From Ascarosepion bandense (lineage: Eukaryota; Mollusca; Cephalopoda; Sepiida; Sepiidae), in contig JBBBDQ010001944.1 of the NCBI GenBank assembly GCA_037127315.1, positions 295,001 to 359,000 on the forward strand: 64,000 nt of DNA, read 5' to 3'. Each line of letters opens with the position of its first letter. Within the stretch, counting starts at the first letter, position 1. Of the stretch, positions 45,138 through 57,153 are shown in pieces. The notes beneath the pieces are model-generated. The model saw only the letters and a program-made list of their open reading frames with translations, had not been told where the DNA came from and did not search any database. A program made the translations under genes and the position numbers.

Positions 45138-45525
45138 CAACTAATAATGCTCCACCTTGATTGGCTCTTATACTTTTTATTGAGTCAGTAATAATAGAAA
45201 TATAAAGCCAATATTAATCAACATATCAATAAACAACTAATAATTCTTCATCTTGATTGGCTCTGATACTTTTTATTGGGTCAATAATAGTAAAAATCTA
45301 AAGCCAATATTAATCAACATAATAAACAATTAATAATACTCCACCTTGATTAGCTCTCATGTTTGTATTGGGTCAACAATAATAAAAATATAAGGCCAAT
45401 ATAAATCAACATAACAATAATCAACCAATAATGTTCCACCTTGATAGGCTCTGATGCTTTTTATTGCATCAATAATAATAAAAATATAAAGCCAATATTA
45501 ATCAACATAACAATAAACAAGTACA
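45138..45525 (+). repeat. tandem repeat T5, four ~95-bp units with CCAAT motifs
   Basis: Units start near 45138, 45234, 45327 and 45422. Each holds a ccttgattggctct-type block and a aaagccaatattaatcaaca block. The first gives agccaatca on the minus strand, the second ccaat on the plus strand, so each unit carries a facing CCAAT pair; in units 3 and 4 the first motif is mutated. Confidence 0.85.
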
Positions 45526-46381
45526 TTTAAAAACACAAACTACTATACGACATTAGTATAACACCAAGTTCTGTGAGAACGTCATTTAATAGAATATCTC
45601 ATAACCTAGAGGGTTTTTAATGCTAAAGTTCACATAGTAAAATAGTATTGATCCTCTTCATGTAGAGGGTAACTATTCAAATAGTTACGACGGAAAGTGT
45701 GTGTTACATGAATGAAAGCAGAATAATGTTTGTAACATCTTGCTGAAACTGAATGATCTCCCTTTGCTTTACGTTGGTTTTTATGCTGTCATTTTTTTCA
45801 CTTCCCATTTTAATAAATGTATTTTCACACTGTTGTATAGTTTGACCTACTCATAGGAAGTATTATGAACTTAATTGCCTCAAGAATAATAGCCGTAGCT
45901 ATTTATAAACCTTGTGGTTTCATATGTATTAGAGCTAAATTTTTTCCCTTTATTTTACCTGGTACACCTTCTGGGAGCTTTTGTGTCGTTAATATTTTCC
46001 TAAGTTATTGTCTAGATATGGAATATATTGTCCTTTTTCATCTTTCATTGGAGTGTTCCTTCAGCATATTGTACTTGTTACTGAACAAAGTCAATACACT
46101 GTTCTAGTGGCAATTTTCCCATTTGTAAATGTAGAAGATTTATTAGTCGATTCTCCTAATTTTGAAATCTTTTTACTAATTTCGACTTCGATATAATGTT
46201 TTTTGTCCGATCCCATTTTTTAAAATCTACATTAATTAGCTGTCTATTTCAAACGAAGAACACATTCGATAACTAGTTCCTTCACCCCGTGAAAAATATT
46301 TATAACCATAACTCTCTCCACACTAGTTTTTTTTCTTGGGTGTTATATTTTTCAATATTAGTTTACTTATATCTTCAAACG

Positions 46382-46420
<39 letters not shown>

Positions 46421-47129
46421 TGTCTTCGGTGGGGAATTACTGATAATTTTTCATGGTCTTACAACCAGCAGTTACAAACAAAAGGTTAGTTATATTTTTT
46501 CTAATTTATTTTAAATTCTTTAGATTTGTTCATCTAATTTTAGCTGCTAACATTCTAGCTCCCACTTGAGTGTATTCATAATTATCAAGTGATAATTGTT
46601 TGTTAGATATCTGCGATGCCATTGTTGGGTAATGTTACCTACTCATGGGAAGTCGTAAATACAACTCCCTCGTAGCTATTTATAATCATTCTGACTTCAT
46701 ATGTAAATGAATCACCTTACACACCAATGCCATTGTTACCTGACCTCATCACTTCAAGGGAGATGATTCTAGGACAGCAAAACTTTAGAGAAATTGCAGG
46801 AGTAAACTAACATTTACAGATATTTTTAAAAGATCATAAAGTAAGGCTGCAAACTGTTATACGATTTTGATAGCATTTAGTACACGCTTAAAGTTTGAAT
46901 TTTAATGTTAGCTACAAAGGGAAGATAATAGTCTTGCCAATTCCTCTTGCTAAGTTCTAACACAACCCAAATTCTAAACACATGAAAAATTATCAATACT
47001 TGACACTTCGCCAGGAAACAATACTTTTGTAAGATGCCAAAACTTTCCGTTTAAATGAGAAGCTATTTTTTATGCCGAAATTTTCTAACAAGCAATTGAT
47101 TTTTCTGTATGAAAACATGTCAATAAGCC
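45526..47129. other. unannotated; contains a ~85-bp direct repeat pair and (TA)n
   Basis: Segments at about 45843-45930 and 46632-46720 match (cctactcatrggaagt, then gtagctatttataa and cttcatatgta/gtttcatatgta). A TA run is at 46381-46417. No gene seen. Confidence 0.55.
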
Positions 47130-47385
47130 AGTGTAAATTCCAGCTGAATTTATTGCATTCAATTGCGCGCAAATATTAATGGAAAATGGTGAATTCCTCA
47201 GATTCTCTCCTTAGCTATGAGTTAAATAGCAGAACACATTTGATTCTGCAGTCTTGGGTGGCAACCAGTCTATCGCGAAAAGTAATGGCAACCTACTGTG
47301 AGAATATCTGCTCAGTCAGCCATGTCACTTTCGAGACATGATCATCCAAGCGTGTATCATGTATGACACTTTACTGACTGATTGA
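47130..47385 (+). mobile_element. SINE-A copy, 5' truncated
   Basis: Starts just after box B (aattccagctgaattt). The body and 3' stem region (catgtcactttcgagacatg) are present, ending at cactttactgactg. Confidence 0.82.
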
Positions 47386-47454
47386 ATATTAACGGCTGGT
47401 CTGTTTGTTGACATGCAGATTCTAATGAGGATAATTTTTCTATAGGGTGATTTA

Positions 47455-47815
47455 TTATTTTTTGTTAATCGTTTAATCCCAAGTAAGGTGGTACTGCCAC
47501 TGATGCGCAGGGGGCTGCATAAGAGTAAAAGTTTAGACAGGAGCAGAGTGAAACGAAAGGCAAACAAGTTACTGGGGGTGTCAGAGAGAAGGCAAGAGAA
47601 TTGGTGGGAACATAGGTGTGAAGGTAGAGAGAAAGAAAAAGAACAAGACATACAAGGTGATGTAGAAAGAACTGGAGTCAAGTGGATAAGAGATGGGTAT
47701 TGTCATTGCATTTAAATTCCTGATGGTTGTAGCAGTCAGAAAAGCAAGCATATGAAAGGGGGTTCCACAGGCGATAAGTGCGAGAAAAGAAGCTTATGGA
47801 GTAGAATCGAGGTGT
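47455..47815 (-). mobile_element. CR1/L2-like LINE, 3' end only
   Basis: The minus strand holds the last coding block (FSDCYNHQEFKCN-like in place of FPDGYNLQEFKCK) and the 3' UTR with caagtaaggtggtactgcc matching the other copies. The UTR here is purine-rich and slightly expanded. Confidence 0.75.
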
Positions 47816-48845
47816 CTGATTAAGGAAACATTACTTTTTCTCATTCACAAGAACTTTTCAAAATTAAAAGAATTGATACATAACTCAAACTTTTAAGATG
47901 CTACAATTAACTGAGACTATTTCTAGTAAGAATTTCGTAATGTTCTATAATATTTTTATATTATGGTAAAGCATTGTGTATTTTATCTTTGGGGGTAATT
48001 CTTTCATGAATAAATGCTTACGCAAGAAACGACAATTCCTGCAATTAATTTACATCATTTCGAAAGTGGTTTGTTTGCCCAAACTTCTAAATGTTTGTTT
48101 ATCAATTCACTCTAAACAAGGCGATAATCTTACTAAGACTCAACGAGCTACTGGGAGTGACAGATAATCACTTTAGAAAGATAACAACACATAAGCAGGA
48201 AACAAGGGATAAACATTTACTCCTGTTCAAAAGACCTGGAAGAAGTGTTAACCGAACGATAGATGAAACTATCTACACCTACTGAGAAAAATAAATAAAA
48301 TAAATAAATAAATAGTATAAATACCCAATCCTAAACATGAAACCTTTACTAATGGTCAAATGATTTGGAAAGCGTGCAAAACGTACGATGGGAAAACCGA
48401 TCTCGCGATGTCTACCCTTGCATTAACGATTGTAAGTTCACATCCATCAGCATTCTTTTCAAATTCTGAAAATATCACTTTCCGATCATGGTCGATTTGT
48501 CAAGAACGTGACTTTACGTGAAGGCTACTCCAGCGTGCAGTACACTTGCAAAGTGTTTGAAAACAAAAACCGACTTTGTGATGGGCATTTAGTAGGCAAA
48601 AATTTTCGGAATCCGCATGCTCTGACACTTGTTCAAAATGCTGATCACGCCAGATTATGCGCTCTCTTCCAGAAACTGTGGCCTCTGTTGGTGTTGAACA
48701 ACGCTCCTCCGACAGACATTAACCATGCTGTACTTTAACCAAAAATGGTTTATATTAGAGTGATAACAGTGGATTAGAAAAACCTATTTCCTCAAATTAT
48801 GTTTCAGATTTTATAAATGTAACTGTTAATTTAACCAGTCATGTA

Positions 48846-48849
<4 letters not shown>
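47816..48849. other. unannotated; no recognised gene
   Basis: Short open frames at 48091-48285 and 48508-48738 have ordinary amino-acid composition but resemble no family I know. (AAATA)n lies at about 48288-48313. Confidence 0.4.
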
Positions 48850-48897
<48 letters not shown>

Positions 48898-49015
48898 CAT
48901 TTAAACGAGTAATTACGCAACCTAGCATTCTGCTATGAGTGGTGTCTTCAGGCTATTTTCAATCGCCTGATGACACTACTCATGGTAGAAACCTAGGTCG
49001 CGTAATAACTCGTTT
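48850..49015. mobile_element. (TA)n joined to a 51-bp-arm foldback
   Basis: TA run to 48896. Then come inverted repeats 48903-48953 and 48965-49015 (51 bp, about 8 mismatches, 11-nt loop), with arms starting aaacgagtaattacgc and ending gtgtcttcaggc. No coding capacity. The inner gcctgatgac core recurs beside (TA)n at 36740 and 59836. Confidence 0.75.
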
Positions 49016-49128
49016 ACAAAAAATAATTTTCAAAAGTTCTACATTATAATTGTATTGAACACTTTTTAATACAAATGTGCATTGGTCTAATTTTATCATG
49101 ACAAAAAACTAAATCCTTAAACAAATAC

Positions 49129-49129
<1 letters not shown>

Positions 49130-49201
<72 letters not shown>
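49130..49201. repeat. (TA)n-(TG)n microsatellite
   Basis: TA run followed by about 23 TG units. Confidence 0.95.
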
Positions 49202-49203
<2 letters not shown>

Positions 49204-49329
49204 TTTTGTCTGCAATTCTGTCTTGTTTTTCATTTCCCTGAAGAGACGTGCTTGGGAGTTGGTCCGACTATTATTGTCCAATCCTACAAGCGTAAACCAT
49301 TTATAGGAAATATCGGAACCTAATTGTCA

Positions 49330-49973
49330 TTGTCCCATTAAAGGCCTAAGATGAATGGACTTACTAATTCGCTGGGAATGGATTGTTCTATCGACTAATT
49401 GACTGCAGACAGATAATCCTCTAGAAGAATTTCTCGAAGATGAATTGTTCTGTTCAACGAATTTTCGCATCAACTAATTGATCAGAGAATATTGTCCTAT
49501 CGAGCAATTGGTGGAAGATAGATTGACTTATTGTCCTGTTTACCAGAGACTTATAGTCCTATTCGTAAACTGATCGGAGACGAATTGCTTTATCAAATTA
49601 TTTTCTAGCGACGAATCATCCTGTTCTCTAATTTACCTGAGGTGAATCACCCCATCGATGTATTGACGGTTAATTAATTGTTGTATGATTTATTGACCAG
49701 AAATAATGTATCGACCACCTAACTGAGCTTAGATGAATAGTCCAATTTGCTAACAGACAGGAGACGAACTGTCTTCACTAACTGGCTGGAAATAAATTGT
49801 CCTATCCACTAATTGAAAATAACGATTTGTATCAACAAATTGACTAGAAAAAGAATACTTATATCGAATAGTTAACTTGGGAAAAATTTTCCTATGGACA
49901 TTTTTTTCGGGAAATAAATTGTTCTGAGAAATTGAAGGAAAATTAATTGTCCTATTAACTAGATTTACGGCAA
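49330..49973 (+). repeat. diverged minisatellite T6
   Basis: Repeated tcctatcgactaattgac and gagacgaattgtcc phrases recur about every 30-40 bp with heavy divergence. The phrase ctatcgactaattgattg reappears at about 50224, just beyond the SINE, so the SINE landed inside the array. Confidence 0.65.
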
Positions 49974-50222
49974 TAAACACCGGTCCTCGTGCGATCACCG
50001 GAGTTAAGCAACCTCATCGCTGGGCAGTACCTGGGTGGTTGATTGTTGGGAATACCAGATGCTGTAAGCTTAGATGTGCTGATGGTGTAATGGATAACGG
50101 CTTAAATTTACAAGTCGGAAAGCCAAGTTTGAATTCCAGTCGGGTTCATTACGCTTAAATACCATTGGGAAAGACATGAATATACTTATTCTTCTCCTCC
50201 AGCTATGTGTTAATAAGTAGAA
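49974..50222 (+). mobile_element. 5S rRNA-headed composite SINE, copy 1
   Basis: Positions 49974-50071 match roughly nt 20-120 of animal 5S rRNA: gcgatcaccggagttaagca, then tgggcagtacctgggtgg, ggaataccagatgctgtaag and agctt. These include the 5S internal control region (A box, intermediate element, C box). About 20 nt of the 5S 5' end are missing. It continues without a break into a tRNA-like segment (gatggtgtaatggataacgg, agtttgaattccagtcggg) and then a body (accattgggaaagacatgaa, ctcctccagctatgtgtta) related to the SINE-A body. A plain 5S pseudogene would not be followed by this. Confidence 0.8.
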
Positions 50223-51180
50223 CTATCGACTAATTGATTGTCGATTTATGTATTATCTTCTTTATACTGAAAAAACTTTTACGTAACACATAGTATTAGT
50301 TGTATGATATATATGTATTTTTAAATAGTGGTATTTTTTTTTTTAAATTAGTGAGTTTTACTTACTCTGGAACAATGTGAAAATCTTTTATTTCGTCTAA
50401 TATATGTCACTATATGGCGTTTGGAACAGATTCAAATGTAGTAACAAATGTACCCCTATTCTACATGACTACTCTAAAAGTATTCCTGACTATCAGACTG
50501 GCACCACTGCCAACAAGAAACATACCTATCAATGACGAGCGGCGGCAGAAATCTACAGACTCCAATGTCGCTAGTTTTATTACGATGTTTATTGAAACCA
50601 TCACACGAAAAGAACCCAATTAAATTAAAATAAAAGTTTATTTTTGTAATTTTAAATACGCTAGAATTTTATCGTAACACGATGACGCATGTTGAAATCT
50701 ATACAGTATTTATTCTAGTTGCAGTTATCGCTAACATTTCTTGTCGAAATTTACAAACTTTACGGTTCCTTCAATTTCACAAACCAATCGATGAAATTAA
50801 AATAAGACGATTTGTTTAGAAAGATACTCTGACACAAAGCTTACTTTGCGATTAAATAATGTATTTATTTTATTTGTATTTTATTGAACTGCATGGCATT
50901 TTTCTTTCTCTCCATTTTTTCCTTTCTTTTTTAACAGCGAAAAATAAATTCTTATGATTTCTTACATTTGAGCCTGTAACATATGCATAGATATTTTCTT
51001 CTGGAGACAAATTCTAACTTTTTGAAGCTTTTAGACTTGTGATTTATTGATAATTATCTGAAATGCAGGGGAAACTGGAAACTGAATTCTTCTATAAATA
51101 CAAATGTAAAAAAAGGTTTGTAAAAAGCAATATTGCATTTTTCTTAAATAAGAATTGTTTATGTTAATCATAAATTGTTT
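50223..51180. other. unannotated AT-rich sequence
   Basis: No recognisable gene. Confidence 0.5.
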
Positions 51181-51786
51181 TTTTTTATTTTTTATAACCG
51201 TATCACTCCAAGCAAGGCATTATACTGCCACTATTGTGCAGGGGTTAAATAGGAGGAAAGTTATGAGAAGGAGCGACAGAATACAGGGTGTGTCAGGAAG
51301 CGGGTAAGAGAAGGATGAGAATACTGCAGAAATGAGATGAGAGCATGAGAGAGAGGATGCAAGTTAGTGAGATAGAAGATGACTGTCGACTTTACATTTA
51401 AATTCTTGGAGATTGTAGCTGTCAGGGAATCAGGTAAATGGAAGGGAAATCCACAGTCGGGAATTGTTAGAAAAGAAACTGATGGAGTAAACTTTGCATT
51501 TACATTTTAATGGTTTCACACTAAAAGGGTGGGACCTAGTTGCTAATCTTTTGACTTGAGTAAATTCGTATACATGGGACACAAGCGAGCTAAGTTCATC
51601 AGAGCAGAAGCCATGAAAGTATTTGTAGAATAGACACAGGGAAGCCACACTGCGCCGGTGAGAAAGTGACTGTATTCGAGCTGCCAAGTCGGGATTGATC
51701 ACATTGCAGATTTTCCGTTGAATTTTGTCAAGGATCCCTAGGTGGATAGCAGGAGCACCCGACCAGATATGGCAGCAGTATTCCAA
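51181..51786 (-). mobile_element. CR1/L2-like LINE, 5'-truncated
   Basis: Minus strand. The 118-codon open frame starts at MEYCCHIWSGAPAI and runs through ASLCLFYKYFHGF to RLWISLPFT, followed by the 3' UTR and an AT-rich end near 51181. Only the C-terminal domain is present. Confidence 0.85.
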
Positions 51787-51937
51787 CTACATTAAAAGCA
51801 CCGTACTAGATTAACGGCAAGGACTCACCTTTTTACATTTGTAATGGATAAATGTAACAGTAAGTTCAATACTACGAGTTTCTTTTTTCATAATTCGATT
51901 TGATGGAAGCTATCAGCTACTTCACACTTAAATAGTA
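51787..51937. other. unannotated sequence
   Basis: Separates the LINE from the 5S-SINE fragment; nothing recognised. Confidence 0.4.
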
Positions 51938-52050
51938 GGTCCCAAAGTTAAGAAACGTCCAGTGGTTGATCCTAGATGAAAATACTAGGTGCTGTAAGTA
52001 TGGAAGTGAAGGTGATGTAATAGATAATGGCTGACTAACTGAAGTTACAA
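51938..52050 (+). mobile_element. 5S rRNA-headed composite SINE, copy 3 (fragment)
   Basis: cccaaagttaagaaacgtcc, then agtggttgatcctagatg and aatactaggtgctgtaagta, match the 5S control region. ggtgatgtaatagataatgg from the tRNA-like segment follows. Truncated at both ends and more diverged than the 50-kb copy, but in the same 5S-then-tRNA order. Confidence 0.65.
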
Positions 52051-52228
52051 AACTTTTTATATAGATATATTAATGTCTAATTCGAATTTTTTAATTCTTT
52101 ATTGATGGGAATATTTACAAGCAGTTAACCTCTAAGATTGACCTCCACGGTGAATAAAATACTTCTACTTAAAAAGAAAATGTATATTGGATTACGTAAA
52201 AGTTTAATAAAATGTATAATTTTATATA

Positions 52229-52235
52229 ATGATCA

Positions 52236-52282
<47 letters not shown>
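52229..52282. repeat. (TTTC)n microsatellite
   Basis: About 13 TTTC units. Confidence 0.95.
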
Positions 52283-53149
52283 TGTCTCTGCCCAGAGGTG
52301 TCCACTTCAAGTACTTATCCTTTCAATTTTCCTCTTTTTTGTTAATATATATATATTTAATTTTCTAACTGATGTTGGTGTTTGAGTGCTTAATTTTTTA
52401 TAACATTTTCTCGTTTGAAATCGCTTATCATTTTATTTTTTCTTTTCTTTTTCCTTTTTTTTGGTTTTTTTTCTTTTTTTGCTGCTGTACTAACCCGCCA
52501 TTCAGGCTTGTTTCTTGGGATTGGTCTGTGTCCACTTAGCTTTCTACTTAATATATTACAATGTTAGTTAAGCATGACATTGTCGAAAAGGTAGGCGATT
52601 CAACTGTCCAAATAAATTACTCGAATTGAAAATTTGAAGAAATTAGCCGGTGGTGAAACCGATAGTTTATTTCTTTGAGGTAATGTTTTCAGAGGTATAA
52701 CAATGTTAGCGTTAATTCTTTGTTTAATTTGAAATGGATATATCGATTTTGAGTAAAAATAATAAGTAGCCTTTTTCGTTTGTTTACTGCTTGGAAAAGT
52801 GTTCCTAGTCCCGTTCCACTCATCAGGTTCCTAATGGTGGTGCCGTCAAGACTTTTTTACGAAGTGTGTATCGTGGCAACTTTTCAAGTTAGCTGTTTGG
52901 CAATTTTCTGGTTGTTGCTTCTGACTGGTAGTTAGGAGCCCGAACACTTGTATAGCGTCTTGAGACGCTGCATTGATGAACAGCTGAATAATTTCAGGAC
53001 CGCGTCTGGTTGGATGTTCCTGTAAGCACCTCTAGTGGACAACCCTGAGATCACACTATGCTGCAGTTTGTGCCAGTTCCCTCTCAACATTTTGCATTTG
53101 AAAACTAACTGATAGTACTTTCCTATGCCGCTTCTTCTAACTCTAAAAC
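52283..53149. other. unannotated; GC-richer at 52800-53130
   Basis: The segment just before the LINE is GC-richer and could be LINE 5' sequence, but no protein is recognised. Confidence 0.35.
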
Positions 53150-54187
53150 ATGACCGTCAAACATTCAAAGATCTAAAACTGAAGCAGGCAAACAAAAATC
53201 ACCTAAACCCCTCAAGATTCCGTTCTTCAATATCCGTCGTATTCTTACCAACTTTTACAGTGTAGAATCTTTTCTTTCCTGGCTATCTTATTCTCTTTAA
53301 AAGTACTCCAATTTCTACATACAACGCCTGGGAGTTTATACCAGCAAATATCTGCTGGCTAGGAAACTCTCTCTTGAATTTCTAGACAATTTTATACGCA
53401 TCTCTATTTTTCTATGAAACTCAGTCATCGATATCTTATTTCTAAATTGCTCACCTTCTTCACAGGACTGATGCGTGTCAGTATTTCTGACAATATAGTC
53501 AAAGCAATTTCTCTTCACACGTTTGCAAAAATAGTTGTGTTTGTTGACTTTAATGCTCACTATATCAAGTGGTTGACTCTGTCACTGATCTTACTTGCAC
53601 CCAAACCCTGGACATCCTCACTCTTTACTTAGGAAACCTCAAGAACAGACTTCTTACCGAGATATTTTTACCTATTTCCCTGAGTTAGTCTATGTTATGA
53701 GGCTCTGCCCTCTCAGAAAACTATGTCTTTGTTTTTGTAAAAAAGATTTTACGCTCCCCTACAAGCCAAGAAACTACCTACAGGATACTTTTGTTATCAA
53801 ACGTGCAAGCTGGAATTCGATCCGTGATTTCTTTCAGGACGTCCAAAAAAAAAAAAAAAAAAAAAAAAAACGGAGTTTTTAGTCTTCCTGTTAAAAAATG
53901 CCCCACTGAGGTTTTATCCTAGGTGTAAGCCGGTATCTATGCTTTCCTTCCAGGAAGGGAATTCTAAATTAAATCCCGTTCATCTCACTGGTTTGCACCT
54001 GCATGCTTAGCTGATATTTCCCTAAGAAATCAATTCTTTCCGGATGAATGTATGAGTGACATGTATTATTACAACAGACGCATTTTGTATCTGTTCGTAA
54101 TGAATGCAAATGTCTCCTGAATGAAGCAAAGTTATTGTTTACTGACAGAATAAAATCTCGTATAGCATCTCGCAAGTTTGGTTCTAG

Positions 54188-54411
54188 AGTGATGTAATGA
54201 ATATGCATGCATCTTGGTTCCCCCGCACAGTAATATGATTGACTGGTCCCAGCCATAAATACAGACTAAGCCGGGGACACCTAGGACTACGCCTATGGCA
54301 TAAGCCCACGCCTATGCATACTGCATACAACTACGACGAGTACCAGTCCATTACATCTACTTTCTGGATTGTCCTACCCGATTACATTGCCAAAACCACG
54401 TAGCTACTTCG

Positions 54412-54459
<48 letters not shown>

Positions 54460-54480
54460 CGGGATATATCACACAGAATA
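54188..54480. other. unidentified insertion within a LINE
   Basis: LINE sequence stops after gcaagtttggttctagag and resumes at about 54485 (ctccgaaagggtgtactgaa). The insert is GC-richer at first, has cgcctatg twice (ctacgcctatggcataagcc, acgcctatgcatac), and ends in (TA)n at 54417-54457. No tRNA-like boxes or ORF that I recognise. Confidence 0.6.
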
Positions 54481-55723
54481 CTTGCGGCTCCGAAAGGGTG
54501 TACTGAACAAGAGAAAATCTTCAATCCCTCCTCTAGTCAATCAGTTCGAAGTTCTCCATTCTACAGCAGACAAGAGGGAATTCTTTTTGGTAAATTCTCT
54601 TCTGTCTCAATATCTGACTTATTTGGAGTACAAAGACCTGATTTACACCTAAAACAGAGGCTCTACTGACTGACATGTACATAACCTCTTCTCTGGTCTC
54701 AAGCATCATTTCCGAACAAGACTCCAATTGAATCCTATCCGCCGTTCAAAGGAAATTTACCCCTGAGTTGGCCCCTGTCCTCTCCAAACAAAAACTGTTG
54801 CATCCCTGCATTTTGCTATTTACTTCTTTGGATGTTCTCATGTATAGTTCATGTTTTTAAGAACTCAGGCGAACGCTCTAACCCCTCTATCTCCCTGTTA
54901 GTATCTTACCACTTTACGGATAAGTATTCGAGGCTTTAATCACTGCTGAAGAGGTTAATCTTTTCACTTCTCCCTATCTACTCTCTCCTAAAAAAATATG
55001 GTTTCCGTTTCGCCAAGTCAACCGTTCATGTACTGCAACCTTCTCTGAAAATGTATACCAGGCTCTTAATAACAATGACAAAGCTCGTTCTGTTGCTGTA
55101 GATATCTTGAAAAAGTTTGATATGGCTAGACATGCTGGCAATATCAAGGTCTACAGAATTACTGACCAAAGTCAAATCGTGAAATGAAAGTCGTTTTGAA
55201 CGGCCACGCTTCCGGATAATTTCACATGAACGCGGGTATCTCTCAAAACTCTATCTTAAGTTCTACGCTGTTTCTGTTCTTTATCAATGCTTATCCTGGT
55301 TTCATCAATTTCCAAGTAGGCATTCATGCAGATGGCATTACCCATTACTCATGTCTCAATAGAAAATTAACGAAGCTTATAATAAACCTGGCTACAGCTT
55401 TCGAAACGAACCTCACAACAGTGCTTACCTGGAGCAGAAAATTACTTGTAAATTTGAATGACTCCAAAACTAAACTACTCTTCTTTAACTCTCAGAGACA
55501 ATCTTTTTTGTCGTTATCAGCGTAGCTGAGGCTAATTTTCAAGAGAGAAGCACACTGCGCCTCATTGGTCTCACTTTTTCAACAGACCTGAAGCGGAATG
55601 TCTACATCGAATTGATAGCTATATCTACTGCAACGAATGGGGGTCACCGAGTCATGACTGAAAGTATTCTCGTCATAATCCATTTTGCATATATATAAAT
55701 CTACCATTCATTCGTGCATTGGA

Positions 55724-56009
55724 CCAGTCAGTTAAGTGCCATACGTGATACACGCTTGGGCGATCATGTCTCGAAAGATACATAACTAACTGGGCAGAAG
55801 ATTATCCCGCAGTAGGTTGCCATTGCTTTCTGCGGTAGCCTGGTTGCCGACCAAGGCTATAGAACCCAATCTGTCCTATTATTTAACCCATAACTGGGAG
55901 AAAGAGACGGATTAAAACCTTTCCCAAGGGTAGTTGCGCGTAAGTGAATGCAATGAACTCAATTGGAATTCGATTTCTCGTTCCGAGCCGATATCCACTG
56001 CACCACAAC
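55724..56009 (-). mobile_element. SINE-A copy inserted in LINE, with TSD
   Basis: Near full-length minus-strand copy. The flanks gcattgga (55716-55723) and gcattgaa (56010-56017) are a target duplication of about 8 bp, and the LINE reading frame (cgtgca|ttg, IEYCCHIW) resumes directly after it. The SINE is therefore younger than the LINE. Confidence 0.92.
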
Positions 56010-56530
56010 GCATTGAATATTGTTGCCATATCTGGTCTAGTGCTTCTGTAATTCATCTCGAGGTTCTTAATAAAATACAAAGAATCATCTGTAGTGTAAT
56101 TAAACTTGGCATTTTGACTTCAGTCACTTACTGTCCGATTCGAAGTAGTTTCCCTCTGTCTTTTCTACAAATATTTTCATGTCAACTGCTCTGAAGAGGT
56201 TATTTTTCTGGTGCTCCAAAGAATAAATTTAAACGTTTTTCTAGATAGGAATCATGTCTCATTCGTTAAACGTTGAATTAATTAATAATAACTTCCCCCT
56301 CTACACTAACAGTTTCTCGCAATTCCCACCTGTGGAACTCCCTTCCATCTACTTGCTTTTCTGATAACTACTATCTCCAAATATTCGAATGTAACTTCAA
56401 TTGCCATTTTCTGTCTTCTTTTTGTTCAGCATTTATCCTCTTCTCAATTCCCCCTATACCTAACCTTTCCTTTCAATGTAAGTGTGCAGATGTCTGTTCC
56501 CCTTTTCTTTCGCTGAAATCATATTAAAAT

Positions 56531-57153
56531 GTATCTGTGAATTATAGTAATATTAGCAACAACTTCCTGTAAACTATTACGAACCGATAAATTCCGACTT
56601 CATATTTACGATGGTGAAAATATGAGAAATAGAATAATTGTTTCTGTTGTCGACAGTAAATTTTTAATCGGCTTAAACAAAACAAGCTCTTGGCTGTTAT
56701 TATCGCTAATGTGAGCATTAATAGACCTCTTCTTTGCGCTCTCTTATGCCACGTTTCTTTAATAATAGGCTAAATGTTTATAATTGTAAAAAAATATTAA
56801 TGTTAAAACATCGCATTTTAAATTTTTCTTTACGTAAAAGCTACATCCGGCAGCAGGGCTCCTGATCGGAGGACTGAAAATATTGAGAAGCATGGACCAC
56901 CTTTTAATTTGCTGTTTTTCAAACGCCCACCCTGACCCGAACTGGAAGCATTTTTTAGCGTCACAGCTATGGGCAAATTGAACCCCCAAAACAAAAGCAA
57001 AACACTATGAAAATATAAACATACATTTTGATAAAAACAATACCAGAAATTCGTTTTATATATATATAAAAAAAAATACGTATTTCTATTAAAATTAGCA
57101 CCAATGAAATTTCATAGCAAAATGACCAACAATACATCTTATAGAGTAATATC
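56531..57153. other. unannotated AT-rich sequence
   Basis: No gene recognised; GC-richer patch at 56840-56990. Confidence 0.45.

Larger units (their letters stand above)
53150..56530 (+). mobile_element. CR1/L2-like LINE, longest copy, heavily decayed
   Basis: Starts with the endonuclease N-terminus (IPFFNIRRILTNF; FNIRG-like motif, with SVESFL), then VFVDFNAHYIKW (about 53537-53572; GDFN motif), linker, KRKSSIPPLVNQFE, RT motif B remnant (SQNSILSSTLF) and motif C as HADG at about 55321, where the second Asp of YADD is lost. IEYCCHIWSS follows, then LWNS, and the 3' end near 56520. Interruptions: an A26 tract at 53847-53872, about 290 bp of unrelated DNA at 54188-54480, and a SINE-A at 55724-56009. 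Confidence 0.85.

Noticed and set aside
48508..48738. Host exon in the 76-codon frame
   Set aside because: Amino-acid composition is plausible, but there are no splice sites at the ends, no family match, and it sits between repeats.
49974..50071. Functional 5S rRNA gene
   Set aside because: The first ~20 nt are missing, several paired positions are altered, there is no terminator T-run at the 5S 3' end, and SINE sequence follows directly.
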